From NCBI GenBank assembly GCA_016946835.1, contig JACVTC010000032.1:1282501-1317500 (forward strand): 35,000 bases of DNA, read 5' to 3'. The position numbers were made by a program, and so were the translations under genes. Shown piece by piece: positions 14,578-26,076 of this stretch. Position 1 is the first letter of the stretch, and the number at the start of each line of letters is the position of its first letter. Source of the stretch: Neocallimastix lanati (nom. inval.). Lineage: Eukaryota > Neocallimastigomycota > Neocallimastigomycetes > Neocallimastigales > Neocallimastigaceae. A model generated the notes under the pieces. The model ran no database searches. It had not been told where the DNA came from and saw only the letters and a list, made by a program, of their open reading frames with translations.

Positions 14578-15776
14578 ATTATTAAGATATCAGTTAAAAA
14601 TGTTTCAAATGAATATAAATTAAAACCTGAAATATATAAAGAAGTTGATTTGCAAACGTGGCATACATGGGATCATAATCAAAGGAATCAAGCTATTGAA
14701 AATGCAAGAAATGCATTTGAAGATATTAATTTACCACCATCAGCACCTGAATGGAGTAAGTTAAACCAAAAGAAAGCTATTAATATATCAGCACCTGTAC
14801 TACCCGTTAATTTGAATATTAGTGATACTAATCAAAGAAAAGTAAATCCTATTGCATCGGAGAAGCGTGCAGCTAAACAAATTATGTCTCAAATTAAAAA
14901 TCGTAACAAAAGAGCTAATACATCAACAACAAAAATACCAAAAACAAAAAGAAATGATAATATTCCTATAGCGAATCATTCAGTACAACAAGATGAAGCT
15001 CAAACTGAACAAAAGAAGAATATAGAAGAAATAAATTCTCTTGCTAATAATATTATAGCGAATCACCAAGAAGCTCCAGAATCTGATGCTGATAAAAAAC
15101 CAACTATACTTAAAAGAAATCCTTTAACAAAAGCAAATAGTGGACTTAAAGAAATGGATCGTTTAGCAAATTTACCAAGAATAAAAAAGAAATCACTATC
15201 CCAAATGAAAAAGCAAATGAATGAACCCAATCAAAATGAAAAAGAAGAAGATATAAATTCATTGTCTGCACCGCCACCACAAAGAAAATTAAATAACAAA
15301 AGAAAAAGAGTGGATTCTATTACAAATCAAAATCGTAATTATAACTTTTTTTTTATTTTAAATATTGTTAAAATAAATAAATAAATAGTAATTATTAATT
15401 AAATAAAATTATTATAATATTAGCAAAAACAAAAATTCATATTATACAAAATATAGAACCATTAGTTATCTCAGAACCTATATCAACTTTTACTGAATAT
15501 AATAACATGATTGAAAAATATAATAAGCATCAACAAGAATTACAAAAATTAGATAAAAGTATGAAAGATATTAGTGAATCTTATAATAAACGAAGACGTG
15601 ATTTAATGAAATTTGACAATACAGATCTATTAGAAAGAAAATTGTATACAGAATTCAAAGAGAAGGCCCAAGAGTTATTAATAATAAAAAATCAATATAA
15701 CAATATATACAATAATCTTCAAAAAGTAAAAGAAAAACTTGAAATTGCGAAAGAAAATTTAATAAATTCTATATAG
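13209..15776 (+). CDS. ELL: RNA polymerase II elongation factor ELL
   Basis: ELL suppresses transient pausing by Pol II, working in the nucleus with EAF-type partners. Exons are 13209-13361, 13462-13676, 13827-13858, 14195-14415, 14587-15334 and 15424-15776. All phases close, giving 573 residues. The N-terminal ELL domain starts near residue 1 (PLAALKVNDEFLELLES, then IQFGSTC). Exon 4 gives LDLRTRIVHMLAPKPMKLVN, the counterpart of human ELL 'FRDRVLHLLALRPYRKAELL'. Across the next junction come ILENISVKNVSNEYKLKP, EIYKEVDLQTWHTWD and HNQRNQAI, matching 'LLQQVANMS...YKDVQKDWPGYSEGDQQLL'. Residues about 260-450 are a polar basic linker with NLS-like KTKRND and NNKRKRVDS. Residues about 477-573 form the charged alpha-helical occludin/ELL domain (TFTEYNNMIEKYNKHQQEL). 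Exon 3 is only 32 nt. No in-frame lesions, so likely active. Tail to tail with TAF5. Confidence 0.9.
13934..14165. repeat. Degenerate (AAT)n array within ELL intron 3
   Basis: About 230 nt of AAT/AATA/ATT repeats fill the 3' two-thirds of the 336-nt intron 3, ending roughly 30 nt before the TTTAG acceptor at 14193-14194. This makes it the longest intron among the reconstructed genes. Confidence 0.95.
14505..14552. repeat. T39-A9 tract within ELL intron 4
   Basis: A run of 39 T followed directly by 9 A and flanked by TA dinucleotide repeats, inside the intron between the exons ending at 14415 and starting at 14587. It may act as an oversized polypyrimidine tract, although the acceptor is still 34 nt away. 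Confidence 0.95.
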
Positions 15777-15905
15777 TTCTATTTTATTATATTATTATAA
15801 TTAATAAATATATATATATATATATATATTTTTTTTTTCTTTAATTAATAAAATAAACAAAATCTATTATTAAAAATATTAGTAATAAATTTTTATCGTT
15901 TTTAG

Positions 15906-15936
<31 letters not shown>

Positions 15937-16141
15937 TTACTACTTTATTAGAATTATTCATTCATTAAGTAATTGTGCTTTGCGAATAACAATTAGTTGA
16001 AAATATTTACTATAATAGAATCATTTATTTATAATAACATATATATTGATTTATATATAGTATGACTCTAAATTTTAAAAATATACAATATATATATATT
16101 TAATTGTAAATTTAATAATTAAAGAAATTTTAACACTTTTC

Positions 16142-16178
<37 letters not shown>

Positions 16179-16404
16179 TATACACATGTATAAACATTTA
16201 TTATATCTATGCACATAAACAAAAAAAAAAAAATTTTTTTTTAATAAATAAATAATAAAAATATAATTATTTTATTTTTATAATTATTTTTGATTTTTAT
16301 ATTACACATATATATTTAATTTTGATTAATTTTAATATTATAACTAAAATTGACTCTATTAATGTGATTATTAATAATTAATTGATCTAAATTAACCTTT
16401 GTAA
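15777..16404. other. Intergenic region between convergent ELL and TAF5
   Basis: A 628-bp tail-to-tail spacer. It holds A26 at 15906-15931, A33 at 16143-16175 and TA-dinucleotide runs. It must contain the 3' ends and polyadenylation sites of both genes, but in sequence this AT-rich individual signals cannot be distinguished. Confidence 0.7.
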
Positions 16405-19400
16405 TTATATTTTTGTTTTTATTTTACTATTTACTGATATTGGTGTTGATATAGGTGACGATTCTTCATTATCCTTTATATCATTTATATATTTTCTCTC
16501 TGGTCTATATTCACACAAAGCATAAAGTAAATTTCTTTCAGTATATCTAACACGATATATTGGTGAAGACTTTGTTAAATACAAATTTATCATTTCTTTT
16601 GATGCTCTAAAAAAAAAAAAAAAAATGTAAAATTAGTTATAATATATATTATATATATATATATATAATACCTTTTATCACCATCCTTTGGAACTCTTAA
16701 AGGATTTGGTTCTTTCAATAATGTTGATATTGAACTTTTAATTTCAATGTTCTGTTTAGTATTAACTTTATATTTAATATATTATAATAATATATGTTAT
16801 ATTATTTTTAATTTATAAAATAAAAATTTTTAATAGATTTTTAAAAAAAATTGACATAATTTTATTATATTAATACTACATTTAATTAAATATTATATTA
16901 TTACTTACTATTAGATGTCTCGGTATTATCAACTTTTTGTCTTAAATTATCAATATCCCATAATCTAACAGTATTATCACAACTACCAGATGCTAATATT
17001 TTACCGTTTTCATTAAAATCTAGTGAATATATTATATCATTATGTCCTACAAACGTTTTTATACAATTTCCAGAACCTATATCCCAAATTTTTATAGTTT
17101 TATCATCACCTTATAATTGATGAATTAACATTTTAATTAAAATTGTCTTCATTAAATTTATATTATTTTGTATATATATATATATATATATATATAGCAT
17201 ACTTCCAGTAGCTAAGATCTTTCCATCAGGAGAAATTGCTATACTATATATAGGACCTTTATGTCCTTTAAATAATCTAACACATTTTCCAGTTTGAACA
17301 TCCCAAAAACGTGATGAAGAATCCTCACTTCCTGTTGCCAAATAATTAACATTCGGATGAAATTTAATTGTCTTGTAAATATTAAAATTTTTACATATAT
17401 ATAATTGATGTTAATAAATAATAAATAAAAAATAATCACAAATGAATAAATAATATTATATATTTAATTAATTTACATTAACATCTGAAAAATGACCAGC
17501 AAAAATTCTTAATGGGTATATATGATCACTTTTCCAGAGACGAGCTGTTTTATCATTTGATGCTGTTGCAAAATACATATCATAAGGTGAAAATTCTACA
17601 TCCCATACAGGATAATTATGACCATAATAATTGACTATATTTTGATTTTTTTTTAAATCCCATAAACGAACTTTTAAAAATTATATAATATAATACATAA
17701 ATTATATTATATTATATTATATTATATTATTTTATTTTATTTTATTTTAAAAATATTTGTATATTATTATTATATAGTTCATTTTTATAGCTATTTCTCT
17801 TTTAGAATTAAAATGAAATGATATTTAAATATTAATATAAACCTATTTTATCTTGAGAAACAGATAATAAATATTCACTGTTTTCACTAAATGCCGTGCC
17901 AAACACAGGTCCTGAATGACCAACTAATTTTATACTTGAATTTTTTGCTTTATTTCTCATATATTCTTTTATTTTGTAAAAATATAGTGACTTAGGATAT
18001 AATTATAATAACAATATTTTATTTTCTAATATTTTATATTAATATATGAATTTCTTACCAAAATCCTCATAAAAAGAATACGGGTATGAATCATATACTG
18101 ACTTGTATGTCCCTCTTCCTCTTTGTGTTGGGCTATTTATATTTTTCCATATTCTCATAACTGAATTTGAAAAACTTGCAATAAGTATACTAGCATCTGA
18201 ATTAATATTTAAATGACATATTCTATAATTATTTTTAAATAAATAAATAATAAAATAATAAAATAAAATACATAAAATAAATTACATATATATATATATA
18301 TATATATAAAACAGAATAAATAGGCGAAATACATATATATAAAATACAGATTTTGTAAATAAAATAAAATAAAATAATAATTCATTATATAATATATTAA
18401 TAAACTATCCATACCCATCATCGGAATTCTTAAAAGTATAACAACAAATTGATGGCATTGATAAATCTATTGAATTTATTCTCTTTTTAATTATATTTAT
18501 ATCTTGAATTTCTTCTGTAGCGGGTCTAAAATAAAAAATTTAAATTTAAATAAAATTATTAATTATTATAAGTGTTAATAATTGTAGAAGTAGTGATAAT
18601 GGTAGAAATTATAAGTAAAAATACCTTTTTATTGAATTTGCTTTATCTTCTATTATTTTATCAATAGTTCTAGTATTGCTAAAATTCTTTTTTTTTTTTT
18701 TTTTTTTTTTTTTTTCCATAATATAAATTTAAAATTAGTAAAAATGAAAATTAGTAAGAAAATATTTATACATTTAATTGATTAGAAAATATTTACATTT
18801 GTTGCTGTTGATTTAGAATACAATCCCTTCTTAATTAATGATGGATCATTTGGTAACTTTCTATCAACTTTTAATATTAAATAATCAGAAAAAAAAAAAA
18901 AATATATATATATATATATATAATATATAAATATATATTTATTATAGTTAAATATGGTTTTAATATTATATAATAAATAGTTATATAAGTAATTATATTA
19001 CTTTGAAAGCTTATATATCTTGATACAATATGAAACTCTAAATATAACGAATTATCTTCGATATATGAAAATAAAACAATATATAATTTTAAACTTATAT
19101 TGATCTTATATTTTGAATGTTCAAATTGTTGTAAAAATGGCATTTGTCTTGCTTGAATACTACTAGTAATTGTTGATAGCAATGTTATTTCTCTTTGATG
19201 ATTTTGTTTAAAATCTGATGAGAACTGCTTTAGAAAAGTAATTGCTTTCAACAAAAAAATAAAATAAAATAAATTCAATTAATAAATATTATGAATTTAA
19301 AATTAGTATATTTTTAAAATTTATTAAACTATAATATACCATTTTCAATGTTATCATGAATAATTTGATCCAAAAAATATGCTACAAATAAAGGGAAAAG

Positions 19401-19419
19401 TACTTTTTCCATTTCCTCC

Positions 19420-19450
<31 letters not shown>

Positions 19451-19911
19451 AAAAAGATATGATATTTATATTATGTATTATTAAAATTTCTTTGAATATT
19501 TAAATATACTTTTAAATAATTAATATATACTTTTATATCTTCTGACAACGAATTTGCCCAAATTTTTAAATTTTTAAAACTATCTTCATATTGTCCATTT
19601 GAATAATTTAATGCAACAATATAGTTTTCTTCCGATTCATTTTTAAAAAAAGAAAACTGATTTGGAATTGTATCAAAATCATGTTCATTTAGTGATAATA
19701 AATGGTCTTCAATTTCCTTTAATGTTTTAACATTACTTTCTGGTTTTGAAAAACCAAATGTATAACCCCTTTGAAATAAATAATTTTTTATAATTTTTTC
19801 TACATCTAATGAATTGCTGTCATTATCACTGCTTAAATTTGATTGATTAATATTGCTTTTGCTTGAATTTGAAACCGTTGGTGAATTAAATTGTGACATT
19901 TTATCATCCAT
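16405..19911 (-). CDS. TAF5: Transcription initiation factor TFIID subunit 5 (TAF5, WD40)
   Basis: TFIID scaffold subunit in the nucleus; fungal TAF5 is usually shared with SAGA. Exons (-): 19911-19531, 19418-19340, 19244-19002, 18867-18797, 18686-18625, 18525-18415, 18222-18059, 17965-17843, 17670-17477, 17371-17203, 17109-16909, 16765-16672, 16606-16405. Every phase closes: 697 residues. A LisH-like helix lies at 37-50 (VEKIIKNYLFQRGY). The TAF5 NTD2 domain covers about 105-235 (EKVLFPLFVAYFLDQII, then AITFLKQFSSDF). PSICCYTF precedes the propeller. WD repeats include GHSGPVFGTAFS...VRLWDL, GHNYPVWDVEFS...ARLWK, GHFSDVNTIKFHP...SRFWDV, GHKGPIYSIAIS...IKIWDI and GHNDIIYSLDFN...VRLWDI. The C-terminal YLTKSSPIYRVRYTERNLL is the typical TAF5 ending. 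'HFSDVN..FHPN..YLATGS' distinguishes TAF5 from other WD40 proteins. Complete, with no lesions. Confidence 0.96.
18688..18715. repeat. Homopolymer (A28 on the coding strand) ending at a TAF5 splice acceptor
   Basis: On the TAF5 strand intron 4 ends with 28 A followed by G, and the only phase-compatible acceptor AG is the last base of this run plus G687. The alternative TTTTAG a few bases downstream would read straight into a TAG stop. Confidence 0.8.
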
Positions 19912-20820
19912 TTTAAAGTTTATATAACTATTTTTATATATTTTTATTATATTTAGAATGGTTGTATTTAATTAAAATTTTTAAAAATTATCCTTTCCCA
20001 TCCATTTTTAATAATAAATCATTACATTATATTAAGGATTTTTCAAATTTAAAATCATTTTAATTTTATTTAATAAATCAATAAATATAAATTATATTTG
20101 TATATAAGTAAAAATTTAAATTAGTTTATATGTAATTATATTATAAATAACAATTCATACAAGAAATTTAGAATTAAATTTAAAAAGAATTTTTATTACA
20201 TAATCTTCGAAACACTGTTTAGAAAAATACTTACAAACTAATTCATTAAACATTAATTTCTATTATATTAAATTTGAAATAATATAAATATAAAAACTTA
20301 TAAAAAAGTTGTTTATATATTTTAAATACAAAAATTATTTTTTTTTCTTTAATTGTTTGTTTTTAGTTTTTTATTATTTCCCTATGCGGCCAAATGAACA
20401 AATTTTCCAAATAATAATAATAAAATAAAGTAAAATAAAGTAAAAAATAAATAAATGAATAAATAAGTTTAATATTTATTAAATGATTAAACTTATTTAT
20501 TCATTTTATATGAAGTTTAATATTTATTAAATGATTTTTAAATTATTATTTAAAAAATAAATTGATTAAAAAAATGTTAATTATTATAATATATATTACA
20601 GTTCAAATAATTAAAATTATTTTTAATTATATTTATTAAATATAATTAAATTTAATGCCAAAAAAAATATTATATATATTTTTTAAGCATAATCAATTTT
20701 CAACATACTAAAAAGTTATTCTTTAATCATTTTCACTATATTATATTATATTTTATTTATTTATTTTTATTTTTTTTTTTTTTAATATTATTTTTATTCA
20801 TCGTAAATTATAAATACTAA
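19912..20820. other. TAF5 upstream region, no gene seen
   Basis: AT-rich sequence 5' of TAF5. The only GC-richer spot is CCCTATGCGGCCAAATG at about 20381-20397, some 470 bp upstream of the ATG, a possible but unproven regulatory site. The hairpin and direct repeat at 20454-20536 are listed separately. Confidence 0.5.
20454..20536. repeat. 20-bp perfect inverted repeat plus overlapping 23-bp direct repeat
   Basis: AATGAATAAATAAGTTTAAT at 20454-20473 is exactly inverted at 20486-20505, with a 12-nt loop. The loop and flanks also form a direct repeat: AGTTTAATATTTATTAAATG plus ATT at 20466-20488 and again at 20514-20536 (period 48). The second copy has lost its inverted partner. Confidence 0.9.
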
Positions 20821-20899
20821 ATTTTACATTGGCTCTCATAAACTCACTCGAAATAAAGTGAATTAATGTATTATCATGTATATAAACATGATAATTATT

Positions 20900-21330
20900 A
20901 TTCAATTATACTAATAGCAATCTTATAATACTTAAAATTGATAAGTTAACGTTGTATAATACATTTACCAAAATGTATATAGGAATTTTTAAATTCGTCA
21001 CAATGAACTATTAACACTTTTCTGTTAAAAATACAATGAACTTTCATGTATTCATTGGATAGGTATTCTGAATCAGTAGTACTTTTACTTTATCACTAAT
21101 ATATGATTTAATAGCATTGATTAACTATTCTCAACAATATTTTTTACATTTCCATTTTTGTCCAGGATTTCAATATGTGATTCATTATTTGACTTAATAA
21201 ATTAACATAAAAGAAAATCACAAGAAATTAAAGATTGGTAAACAAATTTTACAAATGATAGCATTACCTAATCTAAAATAGCTCTATTTGCTCAATATAA
21301 TAAGAACTTGCTAACAAATAAGTATTATTT
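20900..21330 (-). pseudogene. Eroded coding fragment of unknown family
   Basis: The minus strand has coding-like composition in two shifted frames: SHIEILDKNGNVKNIVENS, and after a stop and frame change STTDSEYLSNEYMKVHCIFN followed by RKVLIVHCDEFKNSYIHFGK. The second block is open for about 45 codons with ordinary amino-acid usage and Cys/His/Trp-containing content that random AT-rich DNA here does not give. Stops surround both. I do not recognise the family; a transposon or host pseudogene are both possible. Confidence 0.45.
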
Positions 21331-21405
21331 TCAAAAAAATATTTAATATAATAATCATTAGTTTTCTTAGAATATTACCTATTTTATATGCATTAATAAA
21401 TTAAA

Positions 21406-21437
<32 letters not shown>

Positions 21438-21518
21438 AAAATCATTTTATTATGTAGCATAGGTTCATGGACATACAAATTTTAATTTCCAAATGAATTC
21501 TCCTTTTATAATCTAATA

Positions 21519-21543
21519 TTTATTTATTTATTTATTTATTTAC

Positions 21544-21590
<47 letters not shown>

Positions 21591-21593
21591 TTA
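21519..21593. repeat. (TTTA)n microsatellite
   Basis: A 75-bp tetranucleotide array with one TACT interruption near 21541. The surrounding 21331-22864 is AT-rich, non-coding as far as I can see, with A-runs at 21402-21441 and 21858-21873. Confidence 0.95.
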
Positions 21594-22864
21594 AATTTTA
21601 TTTTTACTTATCTTTATCTTTATAACTTTAACACAATAATAAAAATTTAAATACTTTAACATACCAACCATTTTTATTATAATAAAAAATTTTTAAATAT
21701 TATTATTATTATTATTATTATTATCTTCATATATAAAGAATTGAACATTAAACCGAAAACGAGAAATTAATTATTATTGAATAAATAATTAAAGATTCCT
21801 CCACCATTATGAAATAAAAACAATACGTATAAGACGTGAATGAATAATGAATTCCTAAAAAAAAAAAAAAAAAGATTATAGAAACATTACAACGTTATAA
21901 ATAAACAAAAATAATAGGGTTAAATTTAAACAAACACACACACATCAGTTAATAATTGATATAGAGAAGATATTATTTCAATGAACGTTTTATCAATGGT
22001 CACAATATTCATTAAGGCACATAAAATTGAATATATTTATATTATATATTACTATAATTAATATGTTGGTTATAAGATCTTATATTAATTTAAAGATATT
22101 AAAATACATTTTTCAGAATTAGAATTTTAAATTAAATTTCTTTTACAAATAATAAACATTAAAGCAATTATTTTAATTAATTTAAAATATTTTTATTGTT
22201 GTGATATGCATGATCATTGTAATTTATTTATAAAAAATATTCCAAATTAATTAAATTTTTGAATTTCACTGAATTAAGTAAATTTTTGAATTTTAATAAA
22301 TCAGTTCTTTTTTATTTAATTTTATATTTTGTTTTTCGTTTTATGAAATAATTAATATGATTATTAAAATAGTAAATTTTATTATAATTCTATATTAATA
22401 ATTGATAATAATTATTTTTATTTAATATATATACTATTTATACTAAATAATTATTTTATTTTTGCTTTTTATTTAATTATTCAATATATATATATATTAA
22501 AATATACCGTAAAAGTATTTAATAAATTAAAATTATTATCATTGATATTTTTTATTAAAAATAATTTAAAAACACGAAATTTCATATATTAGCTTGTTCT
22601 AGTATTCAATTTTTTGTTTCTTTTTTGTTTTTGTTTTGAAATATTCCTTTAATTTTTAATATTTTTTTTTCTGAATTATTACTTCATCTAATTCTTTTTA
22701 TTGATATAATAAAGTAAAATATTTGTTATACAATAATTTAATATTTATTATTAAATTATATATTATTTTTTTATCAATATAAAAATTAAAAAAAAAAAAA
22801 AAAAAAATAAAAAAAATAATTCCTTTATTACAATATAAATTTTAAAAATTTTACAAACCTTATT
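21594..22864. other. AT-rich intergenic region, no gene seen
   Basis: Sequence downstream of the coiled-coil gene (-) that ends at 22865. It contains a short (ATT)n near 21700-21724 and a poly(A) run near 22788-22807. No coding, RNA or element signature was recognised. Confidence 0.6.
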
Positions 22865-23842
22865 CTAAGATGGTATCGTAGTAACAGAGTTATATGCATC
22901 TTGAATCATAATATCCATAACTTTACAAATTCTTAAAAAGCCAATATCTTCATCATCTTTAAATAATGTTTCTGGTTTAATATCTTTATTCTTTAAATCA
23001 TTATATTTGTTATCAAGTTCATCATTAACCAAAGTTATAAAGCTATCTCTTCTTCTACGATTTTTATTTTTGCTTGAAGTATTTAGTGGAATTGTATTAT
23101 TTGTATTATTTTTAAGTAATTCTTTTTTTTTATTTTCTCTTTCAATTTTATATTGTTCGCGTTCCTATTATATAATAAATATTTTATTATATTATTATAA
23201 AATTAATATATTATGTTAAAATATGAAATCCATTTTTTATTTATTTTCTTAATATTTAATATTACATTAAAATATATTATTTACCTTTGTTATATTATCT
23301 AAAACATTTTTCATTTCATTTAACTATATACACATAATATATATATATATATTATTTATTTATTTATTTAATTATGTATTTATTTATTTATTTATAATAT
23401 TTTTAATTATAAAATAATTTCTATGATTTAAAAAACAACATACTTGACCACTAATAGTATCCATGGTAGTATTTTGATATTCCATCATAGAACCCACATT
23501 AATAATTGAACTTTTTAAATATTCCATTTTTTCTACTAAGAAATTATTATATTTCAAATTAATAGAATTACTATTTTCTAACATTTCTTTACGTTTAGAA
23601 TCTTCCTTTAATTTCATTTCATGTAATTCATCAGCTAATTCCGGAATTTTAATAACTAAACTATCATCTTCATTTTCACTTAAATATGAAGGATCCAATT
23701 CTTCTTTAAGTAATTCTTCATTTGAAGCTTTAACTTCAAAATCTTGATATTGCTCTTTATGTTGTGCTAAACGAAGTTCAGCTTCAAGATTTAAACCGAA
23801 ATTAAATGAAGAAACATTATTATCTTCTGGATAAAGATTCAT
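22865..23842 (-). CDS. Coiled-coil protein of unknown function, three exons
   Basis: Exons (-) are 23842-23444, 23323-23285 (39-nt microexon, LNEMKNVLDNITK) and 23164-22865. All junctions are phase 0, giving 245 residues and a TAG stop. Introns are both 120 nt with GTATGT and GTAAAT donors. Residues 16-35 (LNLEAELRLAQHKEQYQDFE) and about 70-175 are heptad-like and rich in Glu, Lys and Leu (IPELADELHEMKLKEDSKRK; LVEKMEYLKSSIINVGSMME), so mainly coiled coil. An acidic patch (SENEDDS) lies near residue 55 and a basic cluster (KNKNRRRR) near 185. The C-terminus DDEDIGFLRICKVMDIMIQD has an amphipathic helix. No signal peptide or membrane span. I do not recognise a family; a subunit of a small cytoplasmic or kinetochore-like coiled-coil complex would be a guess. 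The intact phasing across a microexon argues for a real gene. Confidence 0.82.
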
Positions 23843-25188
23843 TTTGCTTAAAATAAAATTAAATATATATATATGGATAATAAATTTTGTTGAAAATAAA
23901 AAAGTAATTATTTTGATGTTACTTAATGTGTATTATTTATTTCAATAATTTTTTTAAATATAAATAAATATAAATACGTTCAATGAAATAAATTATTGCG
24001 TATTTGTTTAAAATTATTAGATTTTTTTTGTTTATATTTATATTGATTGGCTTGAATAATATATTTTGTATTTTGTTAAAAGTTTTATTTTTATTTATTT
24101 ATTTTTTTTTTTTTTTTTTTTTTGAGGTAAATTAATTGTTTTGTAAATTTACATATTTTATATTATTTATTTTTTTATTTATTTGTTTTGATTTATATAT
24201 TTATTTATTATATATTATAATACTTTTATTTTGAAATTTTATAAATACGTATATATAAAAATAACGTTTAAAATCAAATTCCTTTTCAAAAAAGAAAAAA
24301 AAAAAAATTATTATAAATATAAAAAAAAATAATAATAATAATAATAAAATAAAATATTATGTTAAATTATTTATACTAAGTAAGATTATTATAGAATTTA
24401 TCTTAAGAAAATGAATTAAAATTCTATATTTAAAGCAAATTGTTTTAAGGAGAAAAAATAAGCCTTATTTTCTATTTATTTTGATAATATATTATATCAA
24501 TAAATTTTCAACATGTTATAAATTAATAAATAATATTGATTTTCCTGAGAATTTATATTTAAAATATGTTTTTTTCCATCAAATTTCTCTCTTAATATTT
24601 AATACTTCATAAGTATTATAAATAATATGTTAAAAAAAAAAAAAAGAAAAAAAAAGAAAATTATATGTTTATATAAATTAAAAAAAATAATAAAAAGAAT
24701 TTATAATAATAAGAATATAATAAAAAAAATTCAATTATTAATAATCTACTAAATATTAATTATTTTAATAAATATAACATATAACATAAGGAACAAATTT
24801 ATAAAAATTTAAAAAATTTATAAATTTATATTACTATATAATTAAAAAATCATGATAAATTATTTTATGATTTAATGAAATACACGTGATTTTATGTAGA
24901 AATTAATTTAATTTTAATAATACTTTTAAAGTTTTTTTTTTATTTTAAATTTGGAATATATTATTATTTCGTGTAACTAATATAAATAAATGATTGGATT
25001 CTCAATTTATTTCCATATGAAGAATATTTTAATTATTTTCTAATATTATTAAAGTTTTTCTTATATGTCAATATAAAACTTAAATTTTAAAATATATCAA
25101 AAAGATAGGGAATTTTATTTTTAACTATTCAAATATATTTTATATTTAATTTTATGTATCTTCGAAAATGTAATTAATTAATTAATTA
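23843..25188. other. AT-rich intergenic region, no gene seen
   Basis: The region 5' of the coiled-coil gene should include its promoter. A T-run lies at about 24102-24123, with A-runs near 24293-24307 and 24633-24658. No further gene or recognisable motif. Confidence 0.6.
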
Positions 25189-25412
<224 letters not shown>

Positions 25413-25615
25413 TATTTAACATCAAAAAAACTATTCTATAATAAAAAAATAAAGATAAAAAGTTAATATGTTGTATTGAATTTATAATATTGTACAATAA
25501 AGAATTTTTTAAATGTGAATATTTCTTAAAATTAATGATTTCATAATATATAAAGAAATTATATAAAAAAAAAAATCTACAGTAATAATAATAATATAAT
25601 TTCTTCATTCAACAT

Positions 25616-25694
25616 ATTATCATTTCTTTTTTCTAAATTTATTTATATAGAATTTTTTTGTATATAAATAAATTTAGAAAAAAGAAATGATAAT
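25616..25694. repeat. Perfect 33-bp inverted repeat (hairpin), 11-nt loop
   Basis: The arm 25617-25649 (starting TTATCATTTCTTTTTTCTAA) is matched base for base by 25661-25693, with loop GAATTTTTTTG. One further A:T pair can be added outside (25616/25694). No gene is adjacent. It could be a short palindromic element, a MITE relic or a transcribed stem-loop. Confidence 0.95.
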
Positions 25695-26076
25695 TATTAT
25701 TTAAATTATTAATATCTATTAATTATTATTATTTATAAATAATAATTAATAAAATTTACATATAATTTTCTAAAATTTATCATTTTTATTTCCTATAGAA
25801 AAATATTTGTAGAAGCTATTAAATTTATAAATTTATTAAATATTTATCTTTTAAATTCATCCATTTGTTTTATATAATTAATAATATCATGACCTCTCAT
25901 ATATTTATAGAGAATTATTTGAATTTTGATTAACATTTTTTGCAATTTAATTGACTTTTTAGTTGTTTTGTTTGTTATTTCAATAACTGTTTGACTCTTT
26001 AATAGACATTTATACTTTATTAATAAAAAAAATAATTTATATATACTTATATATTCATAAACATAAAAAAATTACA
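25695..26076. other. AT-rich intergenic region, no gene seen
   Basis: Sequence between the hairpin and the minisatellite; no feature recognised. Confidence 0.6.

Noticed and set aside
17239-17439. 66-residue minus-strand frame
   Set aside because: Out-of-frame shadow of TAF5 exon 10 (17203-17371).
18209-18421. 70-residue minus-strand frame in the TAF5 region
   Set aside because: It reads through TAF5 intron 6 (18223-18414) in a different frame; the real exons on each side close in phase without it.
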